Shown: positions 8,525 through 17,105, counted from the stretch's first letter. The stretch is DNA of 32,190 nt from Flavobacterium sp. (GCF_013822155.1 NZ_PNJW01000037.1:1-32190), one strand, 5' to 3'. Notes: generated by a model from the sequence alone, not told the origin. Translations and numbers: made by a program.

Positions 8525-8605
8525 CTGTGGAAAAATGAACTAGTTTTTGTATTTTAGTTTGAATCATAATAAAGTGTGGTATTTTTTGATAGTTATGATT
8601 TTATA

Positions 8606-9895
8606 CTAACCTAAATAATTTTTTAAATCAGTATATGTTTTTATTTTGATGCTTTTCTTTTCTTTATTCATTATGCTTTCAATCTGAGTTGGAATGGGTA
8701 AACAGATTTCTAATGTAGGCTCAACAGTATCTAAAAATTTTATCGGATGAGCGGTTTCTAAAAATACTCCAACGGACTTTCCGTGTTTTTTCATTTCTTC
8801 TTTTAACCCTAAATAGCCAATAGCTCCATGAGGTTCCGCTATGTATTGATTTTTTGTGTACAAATCCTTTAATGCAACAAGAGTTTCTTCATCAGAAAAA
8901 GCATAAGACGAAAAATCATTTTTAAAGGCCAAAAAATCATGTTTATATAATTCTTGAATTCGTATAAAATTACTCGGATTACCAACATCCATTGCATTTG
9001 ATAAAGTGGCTTTTGACGGTTTTGGGTTATACATGCCATCCAGCATAAAACGTGGAATTGTGTCATTTAAATTAGTTGCTGCAACAAAATGCTGAATGGG
9101 TAAACCTAATTTTTTAGCCATGATACCGGCACAAATATTTCCAAAATTTCCACTGGGAACCGAAATGATAATAGGCAAATTCATTTTTTTTAATTCTTTA
9201 TAAGCAAAGAAAAAATAAAATAGTTGGGGAAGCCATCGGGCTACATTAATTGAATTGGCTGATGTTAGATTTTTATGAGCTAATTCAGAATCCAAGAATG
9301 CTCTTTTTACCATATCCTGACAATCGTCAAAAACGCCATCAACTTCCAACGCTGTGATATTTTGACCTAACGTGGTAAGTTGACGCTCCTGAATATCGCT
9401 AACTTTTCCACTCGGGTAGAGAATAACAACTTCTACGCCTTGAACATTCAAAAAACCGTTAGCAACCGCTCCACCGGTATCTCCGGAAGTGGCCACTAAA
9501 ATTGTGTTCTTTTGGTTAGGTTTATTTTTATTGAAATAAGCTAAACATCTGGCCATAAATCGGGCTCCAACATCTTTAAAAGCCATGGTTGGACCATGAT
9601 AAAGTTCTAAGGAATAAATGTTTTCTTCAATCTTTGTTAATGGAAAACCGAAACACAATGTTTCTGAAATGATTTTTCTTAAATCATTTTCTTCAATTTC
9701 ACTTCCTATAAATTGTTTAATAACGGTATAAGCAATTTCTTCATTTGAACGAGTTGCTATTGTTTCAAAAAAAGAATTTTCTAACGGGATAATAGTGTCA
9801 GGAAAATATAGTCCTTTGTCCGGAGCAAGTCCCAGAGTAACGGCTTGTTCAAAGGTTACTTTCGGAGCTTTGAGATTCAAACTTTTGTAAAGCAT
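8606..9895 (-). CDS. thrC: Threonine synthase
   Basis: A PLP enzyme that converts O-phosphohomoserine to threonine, the last step of threonine synthesis. The 429-residue length is right for the ThrC class that starts with a short N-terminal domain (LAPDKGLYFPD). The PLP lysine is K107 in YHGPTMAFKDVGARF. The phosphate-binding loop is ATSGDTGGAV and a further family motif is SVPSGNFGNICAG. No homoserine kinase or homoserine dehydrogenase gene lies next to it here, so it is either monocistronic or the end of an interrupted thr operon; upstream sequence within 140 bp shows only the divergent small gene. An imperfect inverted repeat (8562-8569/8593-8600) lies past the stop. Confidence 0.95.
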   Translation of the reverse strand: MLYKSLNLKAPKVTFEQAVTLGLAPDKGLYFPDTIIPLENSFFETIATRSNEEIAYTVIKQFIGSEIEENDLRKIISETLCFGFPLTKIEENIYSLELYHGPTMAFKDVGARFMARCLAYFNKNKPNQKNTILVATSGDTGGAVANGFLNVQGVEVVILYPSGKVSDIQERQLTTLGQNITALEVDGVFDDCQDMVKRAFLDSELAHKNLTSANSINVARWLPQLFYFFFAYKELKKMNLPIIISVPSGNFGNICAGIMAKKLGLPIQHFVAATNLNDTIPRFMLDGMYNPKPSKATLSNAMDVGNPSNFIRIQELYKHDFLAFKNDFSSYAFSDEETLVALKDLYTKNQYIAEPHGAIGYLGLKEEMKKHGKSVGVFLETAHPIKFLDTVEPTLEICLPIPTQIESIMNKEKKSIKIKTYTDLKNYLG

Positions 9896-10011
9896 CAGGT
9901 TGAATTGGTTTTGAAGAATTGGTTTGTATAATGAATGGGTAAATATAAAATAATTCTTTTATAGGTTGCGTTCTTCAACAGAAATATGAAAATTAAAACT
10001 TGATTTTTTTG

Positions 10012-10019
10012 TACTTTTG
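10012..10019 (+). promoter_or_regulatory. Candidate -7 box of the small membrane protein gene
   Basis: TACTTTTG matches TAnnTTTG and ends 17 bp before the ATG at 10037. No -33 TTG is present at 17-23 bp spacing. Confidence 0.4.
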
Positions 10020-10036
10020 GTAAAAATTCAAATCTA

Positions 10037-10267
10037 ATGAATATAAAAACCAAAGTTTTTATTTACCAGTTACTCTCTTTTGCCGCTTTTTTTATTCCGT
10101 TGCGTTTCGCAATTTCCTATTTTTCTTCTTTAGAAGGTATTTGGATTCCTTTTTTAGCATTTGTAATCACGTTAATTTTGGCTCCTAAATTTCAAGTAAT
10201 TACTACAAAAGAAGGTTCAAAAGTTTTTATGAAGTGGATTTTTAGTAAAGAAATAAAAGAATTATAA
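10037..10267 (+). CDS. Small inner-membrane protein, unknown function
   Basis: A 76-residue protein with two hydrophobic segments (about residues 8-28 and 35-52), the second ending in ILAPKFQVI. A short basic cytoplasmic tail follows (KWIFSKEIKEL). I do not recognise a family with a known role. Start choice is simple: ATG 17 bp after a TAnnTTTG box. It stops 1 bp before the stop codon of the converging gene at 10269, with no room for a separate terminator, so the two transcripts must overlap. Confidence 0.75.
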   Translation: MNIKTKVFIYQLLSFAAFFIPLRFAISYFSSLEGIWIPFLAFVITLILAPKFQVITTKEGSKVFMKWIFSKEIKEL

Positions 10268-10268
10268 T

Positions 10269-10994
10269 TTATTTTTTAACTTCCTTTTTAGGTTCTATTT
10301 TTTTCTTGTAAATAGGAATAAAATAGGAAACAGTATAGTTAAACCCAACTCCAAAAGTGCCGTCATAGGTTCTGTTAAATCCCGGAATATAAAGATTTTC
10401 AAAACCATCCGGTTCTTTGGTGTTTATCAAATAGTTTAACCTAAAACTAAAACCGGCATATAAATTGGAAAATAATTCTGCTTTTACTCCAATCAGAAAT
10501 TCTCCCCATTGGGCTGAAAGACCATCAAATTTTTCTCCGGAAACTACTTCTGGAGCTTCCCCAAAATAGGGGTTTGGATTATATACTTTATAGGTGTTTA
10601 TTTCCTGAGAATGTGTGCTGGCTCCCACACGCAAACCAATATATATTAGGTTTTCCATATCAAGCCAGTTTTCATACACATTATAATCAAAACCAACTTT
10701 AAAATAGGAACCTTTCGTAGTAAAATTTAATCGGTCGTCTTGTGTTGTCTTATTTTCATTGCCTAATTCACCGGCGAGATAGTAGTTTTTGGTTAATCTA
10801 TAATCGCCTACTAGTTCCAACCCTTTATAGTTTTCGTCAAAAAAACTTTTACCAAATTTAAATAAGTCAATTCCAACACGAACACCGTAACGCTCAGTTT
10901 TCAAAGGAATACTGTCTTTTTTGGTTTCTTGAGCTCCAATAGAAATGGAAACCAAAATTAAACCGATACTAAAAATACATTTTGATATGGACAT
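10269..10994 (-). CDS. Outer-membrane beta-barrel protein of unknown function (DUF6048-like)
   Basis: From the ATG at 10994 the protein is 241 residues and starts with a good signal peptide (MSISKCIFSIGLILVSISIGAQ). The frame could open at a TTG at 11009, but that would add charged residues before the signal. The mature part has the alternating strands of a small outer-membrane beta-barrel ('YGVRVGIDLFKFG', 'ENLIYIGLRVGAS', 'WGEFLIGVKAELF', 'YAGFSFRLNY', 'GTFGVGFNYTVSYFIPI') and a Lys-rich C-terminal tail. It resembles flavobacterial DUF6048 proteins (number from memory). The start overlaps the end of the upstream lipoprotein gene by 26 bp, so the two are coupled and their products probably work together at the envelope. 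Confidence 0.75.
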   Translation of the reverse strand: MSISKCIFSIGLILVSISIGAQETKKDSIPLKTERYGVRVGIDLFKFGKSFFDENYKGLELVGDYRLTKNYYLAGELGNENKTTQDDRLNFTTKGSYFKVGFDYNVYENWLDMENLIYIGLRVGASTHSQEINTYKVYNPNPYFGEAPEVVSGEKFDGLSAQWGEFLIGVKAELFSNLYAGFSFRLNYLINTKEPDGFENLYIPGFNRTYDGTFGVGFNYTVSYFIPIYKKKIEPKKEVKK

Positions 10995-11466
10995 CTTCTT
11001 CGGTTTCAATTTTGTTCTTAATTATTTCTATAGTATCTATCCAAAATTCAGTATCACCAACGGGATTTGAATTTTCAATCGGATTGAATAAATTCAAATC
11101 AAAATTAGTCTTAAATCCGCAGGCTCTTGAAATATAGATGTCATTTCGGGTGTAATTGATACGGATACTGTCCATATTCGCTTCCGTTGCAGAAGTTGAA
11201 TTGATTGTTAATTTGTATTGTGTAAAATCTTCATTTGTTTTTAATGGGAGTTCAATTGTGCTTACTAAATCAAATGTAAGTGCTGTATCAGCTCCTTCTC
11301 CTTCAGCTTTTAAATTGGCCACTACCTTTTTTACCGATGTATTTACACTGTCATAAAACTCAATGATAAGTCGTGGTGTCGTAGGCGTTTCGGGTGTACA
11401 GATGTCGTCTTTTTCACATCCTTGAAAAAGAAATAATAACACCACTAAAAACAAAAATCGTTTCAT
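10969..11466 (-). CDS. Lipoprotein of unknown function (DUF6452-like)
   Basis: A 165-residue lipoprotein. The signal peptide ends in LFLFQGC (lipid Cys at residue 17), followed by acidic EKDDICTPETP. The body is beta-rich with a short Cys-containing stretch (YISRACGFKTNFDLNLF) near residues 113-129. It resembles flavobacterial DUF6452 proteins (number from memory), which accompany the barrel protein encoded downstream. Its ATG follows the rlmD stop with no gap (TAAATG) and its own 3' end overlaps the next gene by 26 bp, so all three are read from one message. The function is unknown. Confidence 0.75.
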   Translation of the reverse strand: MKRFLFLVVLLFLFQGCEKDDICTPETPTTPRLIIEFYDSVNTSVKKVVANLKAEGEGADTALTFDLVSTIELPLKTNEDFTQYKLTINSTSATEANMDSIRINYTRNDIYISRACGFKTNFDLNLFNPIENSNPVGDTEFWIDTIEIIKNKIETEEDVHIKMYF

Positions 11467-12879
11467 TTATTTTTTTTCTAAAAGTACAACATTTTCTACA
11501 TGATGCGTCTGCGGAAACATATCTACAGGACGTACACGGGTAACTTTATAAAGCGAGTCCATTAAAGCTAAATCTCTTGCTTGTGTAGCGGAATTGCAAC
11601 TGACATAAACTACTTTTTCAGGAGCAATTTGCATAATTTGTTCAACCACAGTTGCGTGCATTCCATCACGTGGAGGGTCTGTAATGATAACATCCGGTTT
11701 TCCGTGTTTAGCAATGAAATCAGCATTAAAAACTTCTTTCATATCTCCAACATAAAATTCACAATTAGTAATGTTATTGCGTTTAGCATTTTCTTTGGCA
11801 TCGGCAATTGCTTCAGGTACAGATTCCACACCAATTACTTTCTTAGCTTTTTTTGAAACAAATTGAGCAATGGTTCCGGTTCCGGTATATAAATCATAGA
11901 CCAATTCATTTCCGGTTAAACCGGCAAATTCCCGTGTAATTTTATACAGTTCATATGCTTGCTCGGAATTCGTTTGATAGAAAGATTTTGCATTGATAGA
12001 AAATTGTAAACCTTCCATTTCCTCTAAAATATAATCTCGACCACTAAAAAGCTTAATATCTTGATCATACAAAGTGTCGTTTGCTTTTCCATTAATTACA
12101 TAGAGTAAAGATGTTATTTCCGGAAATTTATCTTTTAAAAAAGTTAAAACCAATTCACGTTGCGTTTTATTTTCTTTAAAAAATTGAATTAAAACCATAA
12201 TTTCTCCTATAGAAGTCGTTCGAATCATCAAGGTTCGCAAAAGTCCTTCTTGGTGTCGGGTATTAAAAAAAGGAAGTTCGTTTTCTGTTGCAAACGATTT
12301 AATAGCATTTCGAATAGCATTTGACGGATCTTGTTGCAAATGACATTTGTTAATTTCTAAAATTTTGTCCCACATTTTTGGAATGTGAAAACCTAATGCA
12401 TTTCGATTTCCAATCGTATCCTCTTGTTGAATCTCGTTTTCAGTGAGCCAACGACTGTCTGAAAAAGAAAATTCCATCTTGTTGCGATAAAAAAACTGTT
12501 TTTCTGAGCCTAATATGGGTTCAAAATCAGGAAGTTCAATCTTGCCAATTCGTTTCAAATTATTATAAACTTCATTGTTTTTATAAAACAATTGTTGGTT
12601 ATAATGCATGTTTTGCCATTTGCAACCGCCACAAACTCCAAAATGCTCACACTCCGGTTTTACGCGATGCGGTGAAAGTTTATGAAAATAAATTGCTTTA
12701 CCTTCAAAATAGGATTTTCTTTTCTTAAAGGTTTGAACGTCAACAATGTCACCTGGAACAACATTGGATATAAAAATTACCCTGCCATCTTCTGCTTTTG
12801 CTACAGAAACGCCTTTTGCTCCGGCATCTAAAACGGTTACTTCTTTAAAAATTATTTTGTCTGTGTTTTTTCTTCCCAT
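11467..12879 (-). CDS. rlmD: 23S rRNA (uracil-5-)-methyltransferase RlmD/RumA
   Basis: A SAM-dependent enzyme that makes m5U in 23S rRNA; family members use U1939 or U747 (E. coli numbering). It is 470 residues. An N-terminal TRAM domain covers about 10-65. Iron-sulfur cysteines are C77, C83 and C86 (ECEHFGVCGGCKWQ) and C179. The SAM motif is DLYTGTGTIAQF (about 329-340). Motif IV is DPPRDGMH (401-408). The catalytic C428 lies in YVSCNSATQARDL and the C-terminal PVDMFPQTHHVE motif is intact. It heads an operon with a lipoprotein and a barrel protein that have no evident link to rRNA. A TATTTTTG box touches its 5' end. Confidence 0.93.
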   Translation of the reverse strand: MGRKNTDKIIFKEVTVLDAGAKGVSVAKAEDGRVIFISNVVPGDIVDVQTFKKRKSYFEGKAIYFHKLSPHRVKPECEHFGVCGGCKWQNMHYNQQLFYKNNEVYNNLKRIGKIELPDFEPILGSEKQFFYRNKMEFSFSDSRWLTENEIQQEDTIGNRNALGFHIPKMWDKILEINKCHLQQDPSNAIRNAIKSFATENELPFFNTRHQEGLLRTLMIRTTSIGEIMVLIQFFKENKTQRELVLTFLKDKFPEITSLLYVINGKANDTLYDQDIKLFSGRDYILEEMEGLQFSINAKSFYQTNSEQAYELYKITREFAGLTGNELVYDLYTGTGTIAQFVSKKAKKVIGVESVPEAIADAKENAKRNNITNCEFYVGDMKEVFNADFIAKHGKPDVIITDPPRDGMHATVVEQIMQIAPEKVVYVSCNSATQARDLALMDSLYKVTRVRPVDMFPQTHHVENVVLLEKK

Positions 12880-12883
12880 ATGG

Positions 12884-12891
12884 CAAAAATA
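12884..12891 (-). promoter_or_regulatory. Candidate -7 box of rlmD, abutting the start codon
   Basis: TATTTTTG on the minus strand ends 4 bp before the rlmD ATG (12879). No -33 TTG is seen at 17-23 bp. If used, the mRNA would be leaderless. Confidence 0.4.
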
Positions 12892-12942
12892 AGGTATTCA
12901 ATAAGAAAATTAATCGGGTAATGAAATTATTTTTTAAAACAA

Positions 12943-12968
12943 AAAACGCCCTCGAAAGAAGGCGTTTT
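12943..12968 (-). terminator. Terminator of the lipoprotein gene at 12988
   Basis: An 8-bp stem AAAACGCC (12943-12950) / GGCGTTTT (12961-12968) with a 10-nt loop is followed on the minus strand by a T-rich run. It lies 20 bp past the stop. Confidence 0.8.
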
Positions 12969-12987
12969 AGAACTTAATTATTATTTT

Positions 12988-13425
12988 TTAATAGGCAATA
13001 TTGAACGCACCATTAGTCAATACCATTACATTTCCATTTGAATCATCAACTAATGATCCGGAGAAAGTACCTATGTATTTTCCGTCTGAATTTGTAGTAA
13101 GGGTTGATGTGAAATTATCGGAATCCTGAACGTAATAACCATCACTTGTTTCATAATCAAATCCCCAAATTTCATTTTGACCGGTAACACCATACTCAGA
13201 AGCAATAGTAATTACTTTAGTTGGGTCATTGTTTGTTGTAGCGGTTACAATAATATCTGAATATCCGTCATAATCAATTTTATCAACGGAAATGATATTA
13301 AACTTCGTTTCAACTCCGTTAAATTTTGCAGTAACATAATTCACGTCAGCTTTGTCATCATCAGATGAACAAGAAGTTATTCCCACTAAAGTGAAACTTA
13401 ATAATAAAAAAAGAATCTTTTTCAT
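12988..13425 (-). CDS. Small lipoprotein of unknown function (DUF6252-like)
   Basis: A 145-residue lipoprotein. The signal peptide is MKKILFLLLSFTLVGITSC (lipid Cys at residue 19), followed by SSDDDKAD, the acidic tail often seen after the lipidated Cys in flavobacterial surface lipoproteins. The body is about 115 residues of predicted beta strands with aromatic and Gly/Asp turns ('YVTAKFNGVETKF', 'GKYIGTFSGSLVDDSNGN', 'TNGAFNIAY'), a pattern I associate with DUF6252 (from memory). It stands alone: a terminator follows, and rlmD lies upstream of neither its promoter nor its message. A TATTTTTG box sits at 13446-13453 on the minus strand, about 20 bp before the ATG, without a clear -33 TTG. 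Confidence 0.75.
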   Translation of the reverse strand: MKKILFLLLSFTLVGITSCSSDDDKADVNYVTAKFNGVETKFNIISVDKIDYDGYSDIIVTATTNNDPTKVITIASEYGVTGQNEIWGFDYETSDGYYVQDSDNFTSTLTTNSDGKYIGTFSGSLVDDSNGNVMVLTNGAFNIAY

Positions 13426-13636
13426 GTCAATTATTTTAATTTTTACAAAAATAAAGATTTATTCTTAATTAGTAATCTTTTTTTAATATTTGATTAATAA
13501 AGAGTTTTGCTGCTTACTCTTTTTTTATGAATCATCTCATTATTTTCAACGGAATATTCGTTATTTTTGCTTCTGTTTAGGATGATTTCTCTCCAAAAGT
13601 AGGAATTGATAAGTAGTTCATTTTAAATTTAAGAAA

Positions 13637-14917
13637 ATGTCAGTTTTAGAAAAAATCAATTCAAAAGAATTTATTGCCTTAGAAGATCGATTCGGTGCTC
13701 ATAATTACCATCCGTTGCCGGTTGTACTGAGTAGAGGAGAAGGAGTATATGTTTGGGATGTAGATGGAAAAAAATATTATGATTTTTTATCTGCTTATTC
13801 AGCGGTGAACCAAGGTCATTGCCATCCAAAAATAGTGAATGCTCTTGTACAACAAGCTCAAACCTTGACGTTGACTTCAAGAGCTTTTTACAATGATAAA
13901 TTAGGTAAATACGAAAAATACATTACCGAATTATTTGGGTTTGATAAAATATTGCCCATGAATACGGGAGCTGAAGCGGTTGAAACAGCTATCAAAATTT
14001 GTAGAAAATGGGCTTATGAAAAAAAAGGTATCGATGAACATGAAGCTATAATTGTTGTTTGTGACAATAATTTTCACGGACGAACAACTACAATCATCTC
14101 TTTTTCTAATGATGAAAATGCCAGAAAAAACTTTGGTCCTTACACAGTAGGATTTATCAAGATTCCATATGATGATATTGAAGCCTTTAAATTTGTTTTA
14201 GAAAACAATAAAAACATTGCAGGATTTTTAGTGGAACCCATTCAAGGAGAAGCCGGTGTTTATGTTCCAGCAGAAAACTATTTAGAACAAGTGAAAGAAC
14301 TTTGTGATCAATACAATGTTCTTTTTATTGCTGATGAGGTACAAACCGGAATTGCCAGAACAGGTTCTTTACTGGCTGTTTGTGGCAATTGTACTTGCGA
14401 AAACAATTGTGAAAGACAAAATACATATGCTAAACCCGATATTCTGATTTTAGGAAAAGCAGTTTCCGGTGGCGTTTATCCGGTTTCGGCAGTTTTAGCG
14501 GATGATAACATTATGCATGTGATTAAACCCGGACAACACGGTTCTACATTTGGAGGAAACCCATTAGCTGCAGCAGTTGCAAAAGCAGCTTTGGAAGTAG
14601 TGGGAGAAGAAAATTTAATTCAAAATGCCCGTGCTTTGGGTAAATTATTTAGAGTAAAATTAAGCGAGTATATTGAAAATAGTTCCATCGTAAGTTTAGT
14701 GCGAGGCAAAGGGTTGCTGAATGCTATTGTAATTAATGATACAGAAGATAGCTCAACAGCATGGGATATTTGTATGAAATTAGCTGAAAATGGATTGCTT
14801 GCGAAACCTACTCACGGAAACATTATTCGTTTTGCTCCACCTTTGGTTATGAATGAAGAACAGTTGTTGGATTGTATTTCAATTATCATTAAAACACTGA
14901 AAGAGTTTGAAAAATAA
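13637..14917 (+). CDS. rocD: Ornithine aminotransferase
   Basis: A class III PLP aminotransferase that moves the delta-amino group of ornithine to 2-oxoglutarate, giving glutamate semialdehyde; it links arginine/ornithine and proline metabolism. At 426 residues it has the OAT hallmarks: [17 protein letters not shown] near the N-terminus, the PLP ring-stacking region [10 protein letters not shown], the [12 protein letters not shown] motif with the PLP-binding Asp (D233), and the Schiff-base lysine K274 in ILGKAVSGG. An unusual Cys-rich insertion, C249-x2-C252-x-C254-x3-C258, sits between the Asp and the Lys. It is monocistronic, with a TATTTTTG box at 13562-13569 and a terminator right after the stop. 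Confidence 0.93.
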   Translation: MSVLEKINSKEFIALEDRFGAHNYHPLPVVLSRGEGVYVWDVDGKKYYDFLSAYSAVNQGHCHPKIVNALVQQAQTLTLTSRAFYNDKLGKYEKYITELFGFDKILPMNTGAEAVETAIKICRKWAYEKKGIDEHEAIIVVCDNNFHGRTTTIISFSNDENARKNFGPYTVGFIKIPYDDIEAFKFVLENNKNIAGFLVEPIQGEAGVYVPAENYLEQVKELCDQYNVLFIADEVQTGIARTGSLLAVCGNCTCENNCERQNTYAKPDILILGKAVSGGVYPVSAVLADDNIMHVIKPGQHGSTFGGNPLAAAVAKAALEVVGEENLIQNARALGKLFRVKLSEYIENSSIVSLVRGKGLLNAIVINDTEDSSTAWDICMKLAENGLLAKPTHGNIIRFAPPLVMNEEQLLDCISIIIKTLKEFEK

Positions 14918-14922
14918 GAAGG

Positions 14923-14949
14923 AAGCCACTTTTAAAGTGGCTTTTTTTA
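14923..14949 (+). terminator. Terminator of rocD
   Basis: The perfect 20-bp palindrome AAGCCACTTTAAAGTGGCTT (14923-14942) is followed by TTTTTT. It lies 5 bp past the rocD stop. Confidence 0.9.
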
Positions 14950-14960
14950 TGGCTTAGATT

Positions 14961-15239
14961 TTAATAGACTATGACTTTATACAAATAGGAAACAACCATA
15001 ATGACTGCTGTAACGGTTCCAAAAAGCATAATTATTTTGTGGTAGTTTCTGGATTTATCGATAAAGCTGATGCCAATAAAAGAAAAAAATAAAAGCATTG
15101 TATAAATAGCCGGGTACATGTAAAATGCTGCAGTAAATTCCCCTTCCAACAATAAAACAATGGCACGCTGAATGCCACAGCCTAAACAGTCAATGCCAAA
15201 TAGTTTTTTTGATAAACAGGGAAGCATGTATTCTTCCAT
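14961..15239 (-). CDS. DUF2752 membrane protein
   Basis: A 92-residue protein with the DUF2752 signature CLGCGIQRA (C18, C21) followed by two hydrophobic helices (about residues 38-59 and 68-88). The family is widespread in Bacteroidota and has no established role; the paired cysteines and the GC.R.A motif suggest metal or redox chemistry at the membrane surface, which is inference. The ATG at 15239 is the only sensible start; another Met is at residue 5. It converges with rocD across its terminator and has no obvious partner. Confidence 0.8.
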   Translation of the reverse strand: MEEYMLPCLSKKLFGIDCLGCGIQRAIVLLLEGEFTAAFYMYPAIYTMLLFFSFIGISFIDKSRNYHKIIMLFGTVTAVIMVVSYLYKVIVY

Positions 15240-15364
15240 AATTTTAACTTTTATTGATTCACAATTTTACAAAAAAAAGAGTTTGCAATACAAATAGTAA
15301 ACTTATAATTTTAATTTCTACATTTGGAATCCAATGAAGAGAGATTTCAATTTAAATATTCATC

Positions 15365-15547
15365 ATGAAAAAGTTAATTATTCCATTACTGTTGATAGCC
15401 GTTTTTTTTGCTTTTTATACGCCAAAAGAAAGTAATTATCAGGTCTATATAAAAGTAGCTGCAATTGTAATTTTAATGATAGGGGTAATGAAACTCATGC
15501 AAAAAGTGCCAAGTAAAAATCAAGATAAAGAAGAAGAAGATGTTTAA
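15365..15547 (+). CDS. Small two-helix membrane protein, unknown function
   Basis: A 60-residue protein. An N-terminal hydrophobic segment (about 3-20) is followed by a polar loop (YTPKESNYQVYIK), a second hydrophobic segment (about 30-46) and an acidic/basic tail (SKNQDKEEEDV). It resembles no family of known role. Its last 8 bases overlap the start of the Smr gene, so the two are coupled in one unit. A TACATTTG box at 15319-15326 is a plausible -7 element, about 40 bp upstream, although no -33 TTG is seen. Confidence 0.75.
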   Translation: MKKLIIPLLLIAVFFAFYTPKESNYQVYIKVAAIVILMIGVMKLMQKVPSKNQDKEEEDV

Positions 15548-16094
15548 TATTGGAGACAAAGTTTCAGCATTAGACGAAGACATTTCCGGAGTGGTTGTTT
15601 CCATTAAAAACAACGAAGTGGAAGTAGAAACTACAGACGGATTCCTGATGACATATTTTGTCAAGGAGCTAATTAAGATAAACATTACCAGCGAATTAAA
15701 TAGTTTTATTTCAACAGATAAATTACACAAAGCAATTCAGGAAAAAACAGAACCAACTAAGCGTAGTTTTGTCAAAGAAAAGAAATCCCGTAAGGACGAT
15801 TTTGTCTTAGAAGTCGATTTACATATCGAAAAATTAGTTCCTTCTAAACGCGGAATGAACAACTACGATATTTTAAATTTACAAATGGAAACAGCAAAAA
15901 GGCAACTCGAATTTGCTATTAAAAATAAAATGCCAAAAGTCGTTTTTATTCACGGTGTAGGTGAAGGGGTCTTAAAAGCCGAATTAGACTTTTTATTAGG
16001 CCGTTATGATAATCTAAAATTTCAGGATGCCGATTATCAAAAATACGGTTTAGGGGCAACGGAGGTTTATTTTATCCAGAAAAAACTTTTATAA
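15540..16094 (+). CDS. Smr-domain protein with an N-terminal beta-barrel-like domain
   Basis: A 184-residue protein. Residues about 1-48 form a small KOW/Tudor-like beta region (FNIGDKVSALDEDISGVVV). A charged linker follows, then a C-terminal Smr domain (about 88-184) with D93-L-H95 in place of the usual DLHG and H138-G-V-G-E-G143 matching the HGxGxG loop. Smr domains are nucleases or nucleic-acid binders, known at the end of MutS2 and as stand-alone proteins acting on branched DNA or stalled-ribosome mRNA. This version lacks MutS2 ATPase parts. Bacteroidota have a longer relative (DUF2027 + Smr), and this gene may be a short form. It overlaps the small membrane protein upstream by 8 bp and the converging lipoprotein gene by 6 bp. 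Confidence 0.85.
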   Translation: MFNIGDKVSALDEDISGVVVSIKNNEVEVETTDGFLMTYFVKELIKINITSELNSFISTDKLHKAIQEKTEPTKRSFVKEKKSRKDDFVLEVDLHIEKLVPSKRGMNNYDILNLQMETAKRQLEFAIKNKMPKVVFIHGVGEGVLKAELDFLLGRYDNLKFQDADYQKYGLGATEVYFIQKKLL

Positions 16095-17087
16095 AGGCGT
16101 TACGAATTCACCATATTCATATACATCTCCCAATTTAAAAGTTACTCCGTTTCTAAACATAGTAACTTTTTTCAGTGTCACTTTTTGACGATAACCCACT
16201 AAAGGACTTTGATTATCTGTCGGAATTAAATATTCTTCTGTAGTGGTCACTTCAATCATTCCGCTAACGTCGGTTACTCCATCTTCCGAAACCCATTTTT
16301 GATCTAATACCGGATAGGAAAGCGGTGGTGATGTGCAGGCAAATGAATCATTAATATTGTCACTATAATAACGCAATTCAACTTGGTTGGTGTCGTCAAT
16401 TAACGCTGTTCTTGGGCTGTCAACTGGAGTGACTTCATTTTGAAAAAGCGTTGCATCTACCGCAAAAGTTAACGCTTGTGTACCTGAAATTTTATATAAA
16501 AAATTATAGTCATTCGAACAGTTTTTTACGGCAAAGCCCTCAAAATTAGCAGGTGGTGTAGCAGAAGTGATATAATTCCCAAAAGTTAAAGATTCAAACA
16601 ATTGTTCTTTTCCATTTCCTTTTTGAAAATTTACATTTCGTAAAATAATATTATGTGTATAGCCCGTAACGATAGAGGAATTAAGTGTTTCATCAACGGT
16701 TTTGTTTACAGTTGTCACTATTTCAATGGTTCCGGCAAGAGCATTCCATTCTTCAGTTACTACAGGAGTTGCAGGGGGAATAGTGTTGCAAATATCACCG
16801 GTTGTGACTGTTCCATCATAAATTCTATAAATTACTTTATTGGCTCCTCCAATGTTTACAGTTCTCGGTGTGCCGGGAGTCGTTATTTCATTTATAAAAT
16901 TACTTTCCGGAATTTGAACGAGTAATACTTCTACATTATTTATTTTATAGATAAAAAAACCTGAAACACCACTGTTGCACTGGTTTGTAGATACATCTGA
17001 AAAATTAAATGTTTCAATATCAAAGTCTCCGTCATCACAAGCATTAAGCGTAAGCATAAGCACCAAAAAGCCTATAAATCGTTTCAT
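16089..17087 (-). CDS. Lipoprotein with two tandem related domains, unknown function
   Basis: A 332-residue lipoprotein. The signal peptide ends in MLTLNAC (lipid Cys at residue 17), followed by DDGDFD. The rest is two copies of one domain of about 150 residues. Each begins with an F.-NCS/QCN-x-FxYKI segment (NQCNSGVSGFFIYKI and KNCSNDYNFLYKI). Each then has an F.NE(I/V)T segment with PRT, a (V/I).YR.Y or (V/E)LRYY strand, a C-x-PP motif (ICNTIPP, FACTSPP), a PV..E/DQ.W strand, an IE(I/V)TTT strand, and a final G(Y).....(I/V)(T)L(R/K)(N/K)V strand. The internal duplication is clear; the function is not. It has a full promoter match. Confidence 0.8.
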   Translation of the reverse strand: MKRFIGFLVLMLTLNACDDGDFDIETFNFSDVSTNQCNSGVSGFFIYKINNVEVLLVQIPESNFINEITTPGTPRTVNIGGANKVIYRIYDGTVTTGDICNTIPPATPVVTEEWNALAGTIEIVTTVNKTVDETLNSSIVTGYTHNIILRNVNFQKGNGKEQLFESLTFGNYITSATPPANFEGFAVKNCSNDYNFLYKISGTQALTFAVDATLFQNEVTPVDSPRTALIDDTNQVELRYYSDNINDSFACTSPPLSYPVLDQKWVSEDGVTDVSGMIEVTTTEEYLIPTDNQSPLVGYRQKVTLKKVTMFRNGVTFKLGDVYEYGEFVTPL

Positions 17088-17105
17088 AGTTTAAAAAATT
17101 TAAAG

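Noticed and set aside
14961..15547. DUF2752 protein and the 60-residue membrane protein as a toxin-antitoxin pair
   Set aside because: They are divergent, not an operon, and the small protein is coupled to the Smr gene instead.
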